A DNA stretch of 64,000 nt from assembly GCF_027922185.1 (NCBI RefSeq), contig NZ_BSFE01000007.1, positions 97,654 through 161,653 on the forward strand. The letters are read 5' to 3'. Below the pieces are notes generated by a model. The model searched no databases and was not told the DNA's origin. It was given only the letters and a program-made list of their open reading frames with translations. Shown piece by piece: positions 51,812 through 61,139 of this stretch. The position numbers and the translations under genes were made by a program. The stretch comes from Maricaulis virginensis (lineage in GTDB: Bacteria; Pseudomonadota; Alphaproteobacteria; Caulobacterales; Maricaulaceae). The stretch's first letter is position 1. Each line of letters opens with the position of its first letter.

Positions 51812-52732
51812 ATGATCGAAGCACAACGCAGAGCCTCGCTCCTGACCCGGATCGGCTGGCGCGTCGAGGCCACCGCCTGGGACGCCTATGCGGCCTGGTA
51901 CAAGATCAAGGGAATCGATCGTGCGTCCGACGCGGCGGGCGACCTGCTGCGCAGGATCGGGCCGCTGACCCCCACCCAGCGCATTGCGCGCATCAACATG
52001 CAGCGCTGCTTCCCCGAAGCTGCCGAGCCGGAGATCGACCGGCTGCTGGGCGGCATGTGGGAGAATTTCGGCCGGCTGGCAGGCGAGATGCCCCATCTGG
52101 GCGTGTTCGCCGGGCCGGAATTCGAGGAACGGGTGGAGTTCATCGGGCGCGAGCGGCTGGAAGCGGCACGCGATGCCGGCCAGCCCCTGGTGCTGATCGG
52201 CATGCACAATGCCAACTGGGAGATCGCCGCGGCCGCAATCAGCCAGACCGGCCTGCCCTGCCATATCACCTACCGGCCGGCGAATAATGTGCTGATCGAC
52301 AAGCGTATCTCGAACATGCGCGTGGGCTATGGCGTGAAGACTCTGACCGCCAAGGGCGGCGAAGGCGCCAAGCAGATCATGCAGGCGCTCAAGGCCGGCG
52401 ATTCGGTCGCGCTGATGAACGACCAGAAGATGAATGACGGCATCGCGGCGCCCTTCTTCGGCCACCCGGCGATGACGGCGCCCGGCCCGACCCGGCTTGC
52501 CATGCGCCATAATTGCCCGCTGGTACCGATATCGGTCCGGCGCACCGAAGGCGCGCGCTTCCGCGTCGAGATTCTGGAGCCGATCGAGATTTCGCAGAAC
52601 CCGGATCGCAATGCCGCTATTCTCGAGACGGTGACCCGCATCAATCAATGGGTGGAAAGCGAAATCCGCAAGGCGCCGGAACAATGGTTCTGGGTGCACC
52701 GGCGCTGGGCCAAGGACGTCTACCGCGTCTGA
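51812..52732 (+). CDS. lpxL: Lipid A late acyltransferase (LpxL/HtrB family)
   Basis: The 306-residue membrane enzyme transfers an acyl chain to Kdo2-lipid IVA. The catalytic HX4E is His132 to Glu137 in MHNANWE, and downstream landmarks include MNDQKMNDGIAAPFFG and PEQWFWVHRRW. It is the last gene of the DUF374-waaA-lpxK-lpxL unit. Whether it adds the first or second secondary chain cannot be told from sequence. Confidence 0.92.
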   Translation: MIEAQRRASLLTRIGWRVEATAWDAYAAWYKIKGIDRASDAAGDLLRRIGPLTPTQRIARINMQRCFPEAAEPEIDRLLGGMWENFGRLAGEMPHLGVFAGPEFEERVEFIGRERLEAARDAGQPLVLIGMHNANWEIAAAAISQTGLPCHITYRPANNVLIDKRISNMRVGYGVKTLTAKGGEGAKQIMQALKAGDSVALMNDQKMNDGIAAPFFGHPAMTAPGPTRLAMRHNCPLVPISVRRTEGARFRVEILEPIEISQNPDRNAAILETVTRINQWVESEIRKAPEQWFWVHRRWAKDVYRV

Positions 52733-52752
52733 ACCTGCATGACCGCACGGCG

Positions 52753-53661
52753 TCAGTCGTCGAGTGCGCGCGGATCCAGATCGAGCAGCGTGGCCGGATC
52801 GGCATAGAAGCTGTTGCGCAGCTTCACACGCCAGTCGAGATGCGAGCCGGTCGCCCGGCCACCGGCGCCCATGCGGCCGATCAGCTGTCCCTGCTCGACG
52901 ATATCGCCAGCCTGCACGTCGACGCCGGACAGGTGGAGGAAGGCCGACACCAGGCCCTGGCCGTGATCGATGAAGATCAGCCCGCCTTCGTAATACATGT
53001 CCGGCTCTGCCAGGGTGACGAGGCCACCGGCCGGCGCGTGGACCGGCGTACCCACATCATTGGCCCAGTCGAGCCCCCAGTGCGGGCTGCCTTCATGGCC
53101 GTTATTGTAGACACGGGCCGAACCGTAGACGCCCGTCGTGATGCCCTCGGCCGGCGGAATGAAGCCGTCGAGGAAGCCCGTGCCATCCCAGACGGAGTTG
53201 AACGCGTCCTGCTTCTGGGCGTATTCGCGCTGGCGGCGCGGCAGGGTGGACGGGTCCGGGGTCACGGTCGCCTGGGGCACGCCATTGACCTGCTGCAGAT
53301 CGTATTCGCGCTGGGCAATCGTAACGCGTTCGGCGATCTCGCCGGGCACACCATCGGTTCGGGTATAGGTGATGCGCAGCGGCATCTCATCCGGCGCCTG
53401 TCGCGGAATGGCCAGCACGACATAGCCGTCGGTGTCAGCACGGACATCCATGTCACCGAACTCGACACGTGCATCCGGCAGGAAGCGGCAGACCAGGAAA
53501 CTACCTTCCCGGAAGGTCCCGCTGCAGAAGGAGGCCGGGGCTGCCGCGATGCGCATCTCGCGGACGCTGGCCGCATTGTCCTCGATGAAGTCGGCAATCG
53601 GATCAGCGGCCGGCCCCGCGCCACCGGCTTGCAGTGCCAGCGCGAGAACGGCGCCGATCAT
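52753..53661 (-). CDS. M23 family metallopeptidase, secreted
   Basis: The 302-residue protein starts with a short signal-like hydrophobic stretch, then about 130 residues of beta-rich N-domain, and a LytM/M23 core at about 185-290. HxxxD is seen as HWGLD. The usual HxH ligand pair is GSHLDWRV, with Asp replacing the second His; this occurs in a subgroup and may still bind zinc. It should act on peptidoglycan cross-links. The start overlaps the DUF2093 stop (ATGA). Confidence 0.88.
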   Translation of the reverse strand: MIGAVLALALQAGGAGPAADPIADFIEDNAASVREMRIAAAPASFCSGTFREGSFLVCRFLPDARVEFGDMDVRADTDGYVVLAIPRQAPDEMPLRITYTRTDGVPGEIAERVTIAQREYDLQQVNGVPQATVTPDPSTLPRRQREYAQKQDAFNSVWDGTGFLDGFIPPAEGITTGVYGSARVYNNGHEGSPHWGLDWANDVGTPVHAPAGGLVTLAEPDMYYEGGLIFIDHGQGLVSAFLHLSGVDVQAGDIVEQGQLIGRMGAGGRATGSHLDWRVKLRNSFYADPATLLDLDPRALDD

Positions 53662-53888
53662 TGGCCAGGCTCCGCGTGCAATTCCAGCCAGCGCTGCTTC
53701 GCGATCATCGCGTCGCGATAGGCTTCCTGCTCATCGACATTCCAGTAGCGCAGCTCGGCCAGCGGGATCGGATCGCCCGTCACGGAACAACGCACAAAGG
53801 CGCCGGCCTTCAGGATGATGAAGTCGCTGTCGCCATACTCCAGGATCGCTTCGCCCTGGAATTCCTTGTCGAATGTGAAATCGCTCAT
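53658..53888 (-). CDS. DUF2093 domain protein
   Basis: A 76-residue alphaproteobacterial protein of unknown function with the pattern FQGEAILEYGDSDFIILKAG, CSVTGDPIPLAELRYWNV and EQEAYRDA. It is translationally coupled to the M23 peptidase gene and lies 54 bases after xseA on the same strand. The three are frequent neighbours in Alphaproteobacteria. Confidence 0.92.
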   Translation of the reverse strand: MSDFTFDKEFQGEAILEYGDSDFIILKAGAFVRCSVTGDPIPLAELRYWNVDEQEAYRDAMIAKQRWLELHAEPGQ

Positions 53889-53942
53889 GAGGCCGACTTA
53901 GCACGCGTTGCCAAAAAGGGGGAGAGGTCTCTCGCGGTCCCC

Positions 53943-55391
53943 TCAGAACAGGGTTCCCTGCCCGGCCGCCGGCGGTTTGGCGCGCGGTTTCGGCCTGGGC
54001 CTGGCCGCGGCCGGTTTGGCCGCAGGCGGCGGGGATGAGGGCGTCTCGCCATCGACAATCGCGGATCGCCGCATGTCGGCGAACTCCAGCTCCACCTTGT
54101 CGCCACTGTCGAGCGCCTGGCCGGAGCGGACCAGCTGGCCCTCGCCATTGCGCACCAGGACAAAACCGCGGCGCAGCACCGATTTGTGGCTGAGCGAGGC
54201 CAGCCGGGCGCCCCAGGCATCCAGCGCCCGGCTCTCGCGCTGGAGAATGCGCTCCAGCGCCGGGGTCAGCCGGGCGCCGCGATCGGCCAGCCGTTCCTGC
54301 TTCTGCCGGATATCCCGTTTCAGCGCGGCCGGCTTGAGGCCGGCCTGCAGCACCAGGAGGCGCGAGCGCTTGCCCGCCGCATTGTTCTGCAGGGCCGGAT
54401 CGAGCCGGTCGGCAATCGTGTCGAAGCGCTGGCGCTTGAGATCGAGCAGCGCGGCGGGTCGCGGCAGGGCGCGGGCAGCGCCGCGCAACTCGGTCCGCCG
54501 GCGCTCGATATGCCGCGACAGCGCCGAGACCAGACGTGCGCCCAGCGCGTCGATATCGGCTTTCAGTTCGGCACGGACCGGCACCGCCATTTCCGCCGCC
54601 CCGGTGGGGGTCGGCGCCCGTCTGTCGGAGGCGAAGTCGATCAGCGTGGTGTCGGTCTCGTGACCCACGGCCGAGATCAGCGGGATCGTGCTTTCCGCCG
54701 CGGCCCGCACCACGATCTCCTCGTTGAAGCTCCACAGATCCTCGATCGAGCCGCCGCCGCGGGCGACGATCAGCACATCGGGGCGCGGGACCCGGCCGCC
54801 TTCGGGCAGCGCGTTGAAGCCGCGAATGGCGGTGGCGATCTGTTCGGCCGCCTGCTCGCCCTGCACCAGGACCGGCCACAGGATGACGTGCCGGGGAAAG
54901 CGGTCCTGCAGACGGTGCAGGATGTCCCGGATCACCGCGCCTGTCGGCGAGGTGACGACACCGATCGTGCGCGGCAGGAAGGGCAGCGGCTTCTTGCGCG
55001 CCGGATCGAACAGACCCTCGGCGGCCAGCGTCTTCTTGCGTTCTTCCAGCAGCGCCATCAGCGCGCCGGCGCCGGCCGGCTCCATCGATTCGACGATCAG
55101 CTGGTATTGCGAGCGGCCCGGATAGGTCGACAGCCGTCCCTCGATGACGACTTCCAGCCCCTCCTCCGGGCGGAAACGGAAACGTGCCGCCGTGCCCTTC
55201 CAGGCAATCGAGGCGATGACCGAGCGCTCGTCCTTCACATCGAAATAGACATGGCCCGACTTGGCCACCACGACCCGGCCCAGCTCGCCGCGCACCCGGA
55301 CATGACCGAACGCGTCCTCGACCGTGCGCTTCAGTGCGCCGGCCAGTTCGGAGACGGAGAATTCGTGGATGTTTCCCGGCGCATCGCTCAT
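53943..55391 (-). CDS. xseA: Exodeoxyribonuclease VII large subunit
   Basis: The 482-residue subunit has the N-terminal OB fold (residues 10-105, FSVSELAGALKRTVE and GHVYFDVKDE), the catalytic core (VVTSPTGAVIRDILHRL, IVARGGGSIEDLW, AVGHETDTTLIDFASD) and a helical C-terminal half. The last 35 residues are Pro/Ala/Arg-rich and low-complexity. It degrades single-stranded DNA with XseB, whose gene is not here. It diverges from purD over 130 bases. Confidence 0.96.
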   Translation of the reverse strand: MSDAPGNIHEFSVSELAGALKRTVEDAFGHVRVRGELGRVVVAKSGHVYFDVKDERSVIASIAWKGTAARFRFRPEEGLEVVIEGRLSTYPGRSQYQLIVESMEPAGAGALMALLEERKKTLAAEGLFDPARKKPLPFLPRTIGVVTSPTGAVIRDILHRLQDRFPRHVILWPVLVQGEQAAEQIATAIRGFNALPEGGRVPRPDVLIVARGGGSIEDLWSFNEEIVVRAAAESTIPLISAVGHETDTTLIDFASDRRAPTPTGAAEMAVPVRAELKADIDALGARLVSALSRHIERRRTELRGAARALPRPAALLDLKRQRFDTIADRLDPALQNNAAGKRSRLLVLQAGLKPAALKRDIRQKQERLADRGARLTPALERILQRESRALDAWGARLASLSHKSVLRRGFVLVRNGEGQLVRSGQALDSGDKVELEFADMRRSAIVDGETPSSPPPAAKPAAARPRPKPRAKPPAAGQGTLF

Positions 55392-55521
55392 GCCTTATCT
55401 GGTAGGATGTATCGCCCCGCATCGCAACGGTCCGGCGGACTCGCGATCCGGAACGCTTTGGGCTAGGCAGAGCCTGAACACACAGTCGGCGTCGGGACGC
55501 GCCAGAAGGCATGAGGTCAAG

Positions 55522-56799
55522 ATGAAGGTTCTCCTTGTCGGTTCGGGCGGCCGCGAACACGCGCTGGCCTGGAAGATCGCGCAAAGCCCGCTCCTGACGG
55601 CCCTGCACGCCGTACCGGGCAGCGATGCCATCGGCGAGCTGGCGACCTGTCATGACGGCTCGGTGTCCGACATTGACGGCCTTGTCGAACTGGCCCGGAA
55701 AATCGAGGCGGACCTGGTCGTTGTCGGTCCGGAGAACCCGTTGTGCGACGGGCTGGCCGACCGGCTGCGCCAGGCCGGCATCGCCACTTTCGGCCCGTCG
55801 GGCCTCGCGGCACGGCTGGAAGCGTCCAAGGCCTATGCCAAGGATTTCTACGCCCGCCACAAGGTGCCCTCCGCCGGCTATGGCACCTTCTCCGACGCCG
55901 CGGAGGCCAAGGCCTTTCTCGACCGTGTCGAGCCGCCCTATGTTCTCAAGGCCGACGGTCTGGCCGCCGGCAAGGGCGTGGTGATCCTGGACGATCGCGC
56001 CGAAGCGGAAGCCGAGATCGACGCCTTCCTGTCGGGCAAGTTCGGCAAGGCCTCCAAGACGCTGGTGATCGAGGAATTCATGGCCGGCGAGGAAGTTTCC
56101 ATCTTCGCGCTGTGCGATGGCGAGACCGTGCTCTATTGCGGCGCCGCCCAGGACCACAAGCGCGTCGGCGAAGGCGATACCGGCCCCAATACCGGCGGCA
56201 TGGGCGCCTATTCGCCCGCCCCGATCGCCACGCCCGAGCTGATCGACACGGCGATGAAGACCATTGTCGAGCCGGTCGCCCGCGGGCTGGCCGCCGAGGG
56301 TCACCCTTTCCAGGGCGTGCTGTTTGCCGGCCTGATGGTCACGAAGGACGGGCCCAAGGTCGTCGAATTCAACATCCGCTTCGGCGATCCGGAATGCCAG
56401 GTCCTGATGATGCGGATCGATTCCGACCTGCTGCCCTACCTCTTGGCCACGGCCACCGGCGCGCTCGGCGAGATGCCGCCCATCACCTGGTCGCCGGATC
56501 CGGCGATCACCGTCGTGCTCGCCGCCAACGGCTATCCGGGCGACTACAGGAAGGGTTCGGTGATCAAGGGCGTCACCGAGGCCAACCGGATGGAGGGCGT
56601 GCAGGTGTTCGAGGCGGGCACGGGCCGCAATGCCAGGGGCGAGCGGATCGCCGCCGGCGGCCGCGTGCTCAATGTCACCGCCTCGGGCGAAACCCTGCAC
56701 TATGCCGTCGAGCGTGCCTATGCCGCGATCGACCAGATCGACTGGCCGGAAGGCTTCTGCCGCCGCGACATCGCCTGGCGCGCCCTGCGCACCCACTAG
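55522..56799 (+). CDS. purD: Phosphoribosylamine-glycine ligase
   Basis: The 425-residue ATP-grasp enzyme of purine synthesis. It begins VLLVGSGGREHALAWKI and shows the ATP-grasp parts YVLKADGLAAGKGVV, EFMAGEEVSIFALCDG and PNTGGMGAYSP, with FNIRFGDPE near 285. ATG 55522 follows ATGAGGTCAAG; upstream in-frame starts add non-conserved sequence over the xseA promoter. purD beside xseA is a common alphaproteobacterial order. Confidence 0.97.
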   Translation: MKVLLVGSGGREHALAWKIAQSPLLTALHAVPGSDAIGELATCHDGSVSDIDGLVELARKIEADLVVVGPENPLCDGLADRLRQAGIATFGPSGLAARLEASKAYAKDFYARHKVPSAGYGTFSDAAEAKAFLDRVEPPYVLKADGLAAGKGVVILDDRAEAEAEIDAFLSGKFGKASKTLVIEEFMAGEEVSIFALCDGETVLYCGAAQDHKRVGEGDTGPNTGGMGAYSPAPIATPELIDTAMKTIVEPVARGLAAEGHPFQGVLFAGLMVTKDGPKVVEFNIRFGDPECQVLMMRIDSDLLPYLLATATGALGEMPPITWSPDPAITVVLAANGYPGDYRKGSVIKGVTEANRMEGVQVFEAGTGRNARGERIAAGGRVLNVTASGETLHYAVERAYAAIDQIDWPEGFCRRDIAWRALRTH

Positions 56800-56892
56800 G
56801 CTGGCAGTTTTTCGACGTACAGGTACGCTCGCCGTTTGACTTCGCTGCCGGCTTGATCATCCTTTGCCCCACGTATTCGAGGGGAGAGGATC

Positions 56893-58185
56893 ATGCTGAG
56901 AACCGTAGCAACGGCGCTGGCCGCCACGGCGCTGGCCGGACTGGCCCAGGCGCAGGATGCCGAAGAGGCGCTGACCGTCATTCACGCAGGATGGCTGCTG
57001 GCCGTGCCGGGCGAGGCGCCTCTGGAGCAGCAGTCCATCCTGGTCCGCGGCGAACGCATTGAAGGCATCCAGGCCGGCTATGTGACGCCCGACGGCGCGA
57101 CGGTGATCGACCTGAGCGACGACTACGTCATGCCCGGCTTCATCGACAGCCATGTCCACCTGCAGTCGGAACTCGGCCCGGGCCGGCGCTTCAACACCTT
57201 CACCGAAAGCCCGTCCGATCTCGCCTTTGCCGGCGCCGACAATGCCCGCACCACGCTGATGGCCGGCTTCACGACGGTGCAGGATGTCGGCGGCAATTTC
57301 GAAGCGGCCCTCGCCCTGCGCGACGCCGTCGATGCGGGCTTCGTGCCGGGACCGCGCATGCGGGTTGCCGGCACCGCCGTCACGCCGACCGGCGGCCATG
57401 CCGACGTCAACGGTTTCGCCCTCGACGTGCTGCACCAGTTCACCAGCCCGACCGCCTGCAACGGCCCGGCCCAGTGCCGCGAAGCCGTGCGCACGCTGAT
57501 TCGCGGCGGTGCCGATGTGATCAAGATCACCGCCACCGGCGGCGTGCTGTCCGACACGGCGGCCGGCGTCGAGCGGCAATTCTTCGACGACGAACTTGAG
57601 TCGATCGTCGAGGCCGCCCACATGATGGGCCGCCAGGTCACCGCCCATGCGCATGGCGTGACCGGCATCAACGCCTTCCTGGAGGCCGGCGGCGACTCGA
57701 TCGAGCATGGCACCTATCTGGACACTGACTCGATCCGCCTGATGCGCCGCAACGGCGCCTATCTCGTGCCGACCGTGCTGGCCGGTGTCACCGTGGCCGA
57801 GCTGGCCGAGACCGCCGATTTCATGACCGACAACCAGCGCGCCAAGTCCCGCTCTGTCGGTCCGCAGATGCTGGAGATGGCGCGCCGGGCCCATGATGGC
57901 GGCGTGACCATCGCCTTCGGCACCGACAGCGGCGTGTCCCGGCATGGCGATAATGCCCGCGAATTCGAACTCCTGGTCGAGGCCGGCCTGACGCCGATGG
58001 AAGCCATCGAGACCGCCACGATCCACGCCTCGCGCCATGTCCGCATGGACAGCGATATCGGCACGATCGAAACCGGCAAATATGCCGATATTGTCGCCGT
58101 CGACGGCAATCCGCTGGAGAATATCTCCGAGCTGCGCGACGTCGATTTCGTCATGAAGAACGGCACGGTGTATCTGAGCGAATGA
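56893..58185 (+). CDS. Secreted metal-dependent amidohydrolase (Xaa-Pro dipeptidase/imidazolonepropionase-like)
   Basis: A 430-residue amidohydrolase with a signal peptide (about 1-20, AQA-QD). Metal-site residues are His87-x-His89 in DSHVHL, Lys in DVIKITAT, His in TAHAHG, His in IEHGTY and Asp in FGTDSG. The beta-sandwich is formed by residues 28-80 and the C-terminal GKYADIVAVDGNP. Related enzymes cleave Xaa-Pro or N-acyl/carboxyl dipeptides. The stop overlaps the next start (ATGA). Confidence 0.9.
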   Translation: MLRTVATALAATALAGLAQAQDAEEALTVIHAGWLLAVPGEAPLEQQSILVRGERIEGIQAGYVTPDGATVIDLSDDYVMPGFIDSHVHLQSELGPGRRFNTFTESPSDLAFAGADNARTTLMAGFTTVQDVGGNFEAALALRDAVDAGFVPGPRMRVAGTAVTPTGGHADVNGFALDVLHQFTSPTACNGPAQCREAVRTLIRGGADVIKITATGGVLSDTAAGVERQFFDDELESIVEAAHMMGRQVTAHAHGVTGINAFLEAGGDSIEHGTYLDTDSIRLMRRNGAYLVPTVLAGVTVAELAETADFMTDNQRAKSRSVGPQMLEMARRAHDGGVTIAFGTDSGVSRHGDNAREFELLVEAGLTPMEAIETATIHASRHVRMDSDIGTIETGKYADIVAVDGNPLENISELRDVDFVMKNGTVYLSE

Positions 58186-59246
58186 GCAAGATCGACGAAC
58201 AGTATTCCGGCACCAAACAGGTCGCCGACGCCCTCGCCTTCGACGAGGCCCGGCTGGCTGCCTGGATGGCGGAGCAGGTCGAGGACTATGAGGGGCCGCT
58301 GACGGTGAGCCAGTTCCGGGGCGGCCAGTCCAACCCGACCTACAAGCTGGAAACGCCGGGGCATTCCTATGTGCTGCGCCGCAAGCCGCCGGGCAAGCTC
58401 CTGCCCTCGGCCCATGCGGTGGACCGCGAATTCGAGGTGATGAGCAAGCTGGGCAAGGCCGGCTTCCCCGCGCCGAAAATGCACGGGCTGTGCATGGACC
58501 GCGATGTCATCGGCACCGAATTCTACGTGATGGATTTCGTCACCGGCCGGATCTTCTGGGACCCGCTCCTGCCCGACCTCGACAAATCCGAACGCGGCCC
58601 GATCTACGACGCCGCCAACGCCACGCTGGCGCATCTGCACGGCATCGACCACGAAGCGGCCGGACTGGGTGAATATGGCAAGCCCGGCAATTACTTCCAG
58701 CGCCAGATCGGCCGCTGGTCCAAGCAATACCGTGCCGCCGAAACGGGTACGGTCGAGGCGATGGACAAGCTGATCGACTGGCTGCCCCAGGCCGCGCCGG
58801 AACAGGAACGCACCAGCGTCGTCCATGGCGATTACCGGCTGGACAACATGATCTTCCACCCGACCGAACCGCGCGTCATCGCGGTGCTGGACTGGGAGCT
58901 CTCCACGCTGGGCGATCCGCTGGCCGACTTCACCTATCAGCTGATGGGCTGGGTGATGCCGCCGGAAATCCGCAACGGGCTCGCCGGGGTCGATATCGCC
59001 TCCATGGGCATTCCGACCGTCGAGGAATACACCGAGGCCTATTGCCGCCGCACCAATCGCGACAGCATTCCCGAGCTGGATTTCTACTTCGCCTACAACA
59101 TCTTCCGGCTGACCTCGATCATCCAGGGCGTCTATGCCCGCTCGCTGCAGGGCAATGCCTCCAACGAGCGCGCCAAGGAGATGGGGGCCGCGGTCCAGCC
59201 CATGGCCGAAGCCGCCTGGAGCTTTGCAGTGAAGGCGGGGGCTTAG
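58182..59246 (+). CDS. Phosphotransferase family protein (APH/ACAD10-like kinase)
   Basis: The 354-residue protein has an aminoglycoside-phosphotransferase-type kinase fold: nucleotide loop FRGGQSNPTYKL near residue 46, catalytic VVHGDYRLDNMIFHP near 213 and metal-binding AVLDWELSTLGDP. It belongs to the group found near acyl-CoA dehydrogenases (ACAD10-like), where hydroxyacyl substrates are proposed. Antibiotic resistance is not implied. It is coupled to the amidohydrolase gene by ATGA, a pairing I cannot explain. Confidence 0.88.
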   Translation: MSKIDEQYSGTKQVADALAFDEARLAAWMAEQVEDYEGPLTVSQFRGGQSNPTYKLETPGHSYVLRRKPPGKLLPSAHAVDREFEVMSKLGKAGFPAPKMHGLCMDRDVIGTEFYVMDFVTGRIFWDPLLPDLDKSERGPIYDAANATLAHLHGIDHEAAGLGEYGKPGNYFQRQIGRWSKQYRAAETGTVEAMDKLIDWLPQAAPEQERTSVVHGDYRLDNMIFHPTEPRVIAVLDWELSTLGDPLADFTYQLMGWVMPPEIRNGLAGVDIASMGIPTVEEYTEAYCRRTNRDSIPELDFYFAYNIFRLTSIIQGVYARSLQGNASNERAKEMGAAVQPMAEAAWSFAVKAGA

Positions 59247-59278
59247 GTCCCCGCCTCGCCGGCATACACGCCGGCTGT

Positions 59279-59704
59279 CTACCCTGCCCGGCCGCCTATG
59301 TGTCCCAGCCAGGGCGCCATCAGGGCGAGGCCGATCACCAGTTCGAACCCGACCGAGAACAGATTGTATCCGGTCCGCGTGCCATGCCTGGCATGATCCG
59401 CCAGCATCGAGACGGTGCGCCCGATCGCCATGCCGAGCCAGGCGGCACCGGCCGCGAAGCCGGCCGCAACGACGCTTGCCATGCCGGCCTGCTCGCGCAT
59501 CGCGATCGCCAGCAGCACCGCGCCATGCAGCAGGAGCAGACCGCCGCCATAGCTGGCCCGGAACTCGGCCCAGCCACCCGGCCTGTCCGCCATCGGCTGC
59601 AGACGCACGACCGACGCGCCCCAGGCCGGACTGATCAGACTGCCCAGTCCGAGAAGGGCGCCGACAAGCGCCGCAGCGCCGCTGATGATGACGGTAACGG
59701 TCAT
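59279..59704 (-). CDS. Four-helix membrane protein, DUF4345-like
   Basis: A 141-residue protein with four predicted membrane helices. The region GWAEFRASYGGGLLLLHGAV resembles DUF4345 proteins, where an Arg-x-x-Tyr-Gly-Gly stretch opens the second helix. Function unknown. It diverges from the TSUP permease gene with a 56-base gap and converges on the kinase gene. Confidence 0.65.
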   Translation of the reverse strand: MTVTVIISGAAALVGALLGLGSLISPAWGASVVRLQPMADRPGGWAEFRASYGGGLLLLHGAVLLAIAMREQAGMASVVAAGFAAGAAWLGMAIGRTVSMLADHARHGTRTGYNLFSVGFELVIGLALMAPWLGHIGGRAG

Positions 59705-59760
59705 GCTGTTCCCCTGTATGGTGTCCCTCCCGCCATATAGTGCGAGAGAGCCCGCATTTC

Positions 59761-60504
59761 ATGTCCGGACTGATCATCCTCACCGGCGTCTTCGTCACCG
59801 CCTTCATCTCCGGCGTGTTCGGCATGGCCGGCGGGCTGATCCTGATGGGGATACTGGCGCTGGTCCTGCCCGTCTCGGCCGCCATGGTCGTGCATGGCGT
59901 GGTGCAGAGCGTGTCCAATGGCTGGCGCGCCATCCTGCATGCGCGCTGGATCGACTGGCGCATTCTGGGCATCTACCTGTTCGGCTCTGGCGCGGCGGCC
60001 GCCCTCCTCGTGCTGGCGACCTTCGAACTGTCCAAACCCTGGCTTTTCATCGTGCTGGGCCTGGTGCCCGGCGTGATCTGGCTGCCCAGGCGCTGGGTCC
60101 ATTTCGACGCCGCCCGGCCCTCCCATGCGGTGGCCTGCGGCTTCACGGTGACCGGGCTCAACGTGGTGGCCGGCGTGTCCGGACCGCTGCTGGATGTCTT
60201 CTTCGCCGACACAGAACGCGACCGCCGCTGCATCGTTGCCACGAAGGCCGCAACCCAGGTCGTCTCGCACGCCGTGAAGATCGCCTACTACGTCCTGCCG
60301 GCGCTGGCGGCGGAAAGCCTGCCCCAGGCGCAATGGCTGCTCGTCGCCGCACCGCTGGCCATTATCGGCACCACGCTGGGCGCCCGCTTCCTGGCCATGA
60401 TGAGCGATATCCAGTTCCGGCAGTGGACCAAATGGATTGTCTCGGCGATCGGTCTTGTCTACATCGCCAGAGGCTTGATTATCCTGACAGGAGTGGCGCC
60501 ATGA
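59761..60504 (+). CDS. Sulfite exporter TauE/SafE (TSUP) family permease
   Basis: A 247-residue protein with about eight membrane helices. The paired TSUP half-repeats are recognisable: GVFGMAGGLILMGILAL with VVHGVVQSVSNGWRA in the first half, and GFTVTGLNVVAGVSGPLLDVFF with ATKAATQVVSHAVK in the second. Substrates of the family are sulfur-containing or organic anions. ATG 59761 was chosen; an in-frame GTG at 59740 is possible. The stop overlaps the GNAT start (ATGA). Confidence 0.9.
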   Translation: MSGLIILTGVFVTAFISGVFGMAGGLILMGILALVLPVSAAMVVHGVVQSVSNGWRAILHARWIDWRILGIYLFGSGAAAALLVLATFELSKPWLFIVLGLVPGVIWLPRRWVHFDAARPSHAVACGFTVTGLNVVAGVSGPLLDVFFADTERDRRCIVATKAATQVVSHAVKIAYYVLPALAAESLPQAQWLLVAAPLAIIGTTLGARFLAMMSDIQFRQWTKWIVSAIGLVYIARGLIILTGVAP

Positions 60505-61079
60505 AGCTTGAACCGGCCGTGCTGGAAAACGCCGTTGTTCGCCTGGAGCCGCTGACCGAAGCCCATCGCGAAGCCCTGCGCCCGCTGGCCCAGGAGGCCG
60601 AGATCTGGGCGCTGACCTCGCTGCGCGGCGATGGCGAGCATTTCGACAGCTGGTTCGACCTGATGCTGGAGGGTAGCCGGGCCGGCAGCCAGATCTCCCA
60701 CCTCGTCCGGCGCCGGTCAGACGGGGGCCCCGTCGGTCATTCCGCCTTTCTTTCCATCGTTCCGGAGCACTGCCGGCTCGAGATCGGCTGGACCTGGTAT
60801 GGCGCGACAGCCCGCGGCACCCAGGTCAATCCGGCCGCCAAGCATCTCCTGCTGGGCCGGGCCTTCGAATGCGGTGCCGAACGGGTGGAGCTGAAGACCC
60901 ACCACCGCAATCTGCGCTCCCAGGCCGCGATGACGAAAATGGGCGCCACTCGCGAAGGCACGCTGCGCCGGCACATGAAGTGCTGGACCGGCGAGTGGCG
61001 CGATACGGTGTGGTTTTCGGTGCTGAAGGAAGAATGGCCCGCAGTGGCCGCCGGGCTGGAAGCCCGTCTTGCAGTCTAG
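60501..61079 (+). CDS. GNAT family N-acetyltransferase (RimJ/RimL type)
   Basis: A 192-residue acetyltransferase of the ribosomal-protein/peptide N-acetyl type: VRLEPLTEAHREAL at the start, EIGWTWYGATARGTQVN, VELKTHHRNLRSQAAMTKMG and REGTLRRHMKCWTGEWRDTVWFSVL in order, all standard for this subgroup. Substrate unknown. It is coupled to the TSUP permease gene. Confidence 0.9.
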   Translation: MKLEPAVLENAVVRLEPLTEAHREALRPLAQEAEIWALTSLRGDGEHFDSWFDLMLEGSRAGSQISHLVRRRSDGGPVGHSAFLSIVPEHCRLEIGWTWYGATARGTQVNPAAKHLLLGRAFECGAERVELKTHHRNLRSQAAMTKMGATREGTLRRHMKCWTGEWRDTVWFSVLKEEWPAVAAGLEARLAV

Positions 61080-61139
61080 CAGGTCCGGCGACGGGAAACC
61101 GGTTCCCGCTCTCACCGACAGATGTCGGGGCTTTGATGA

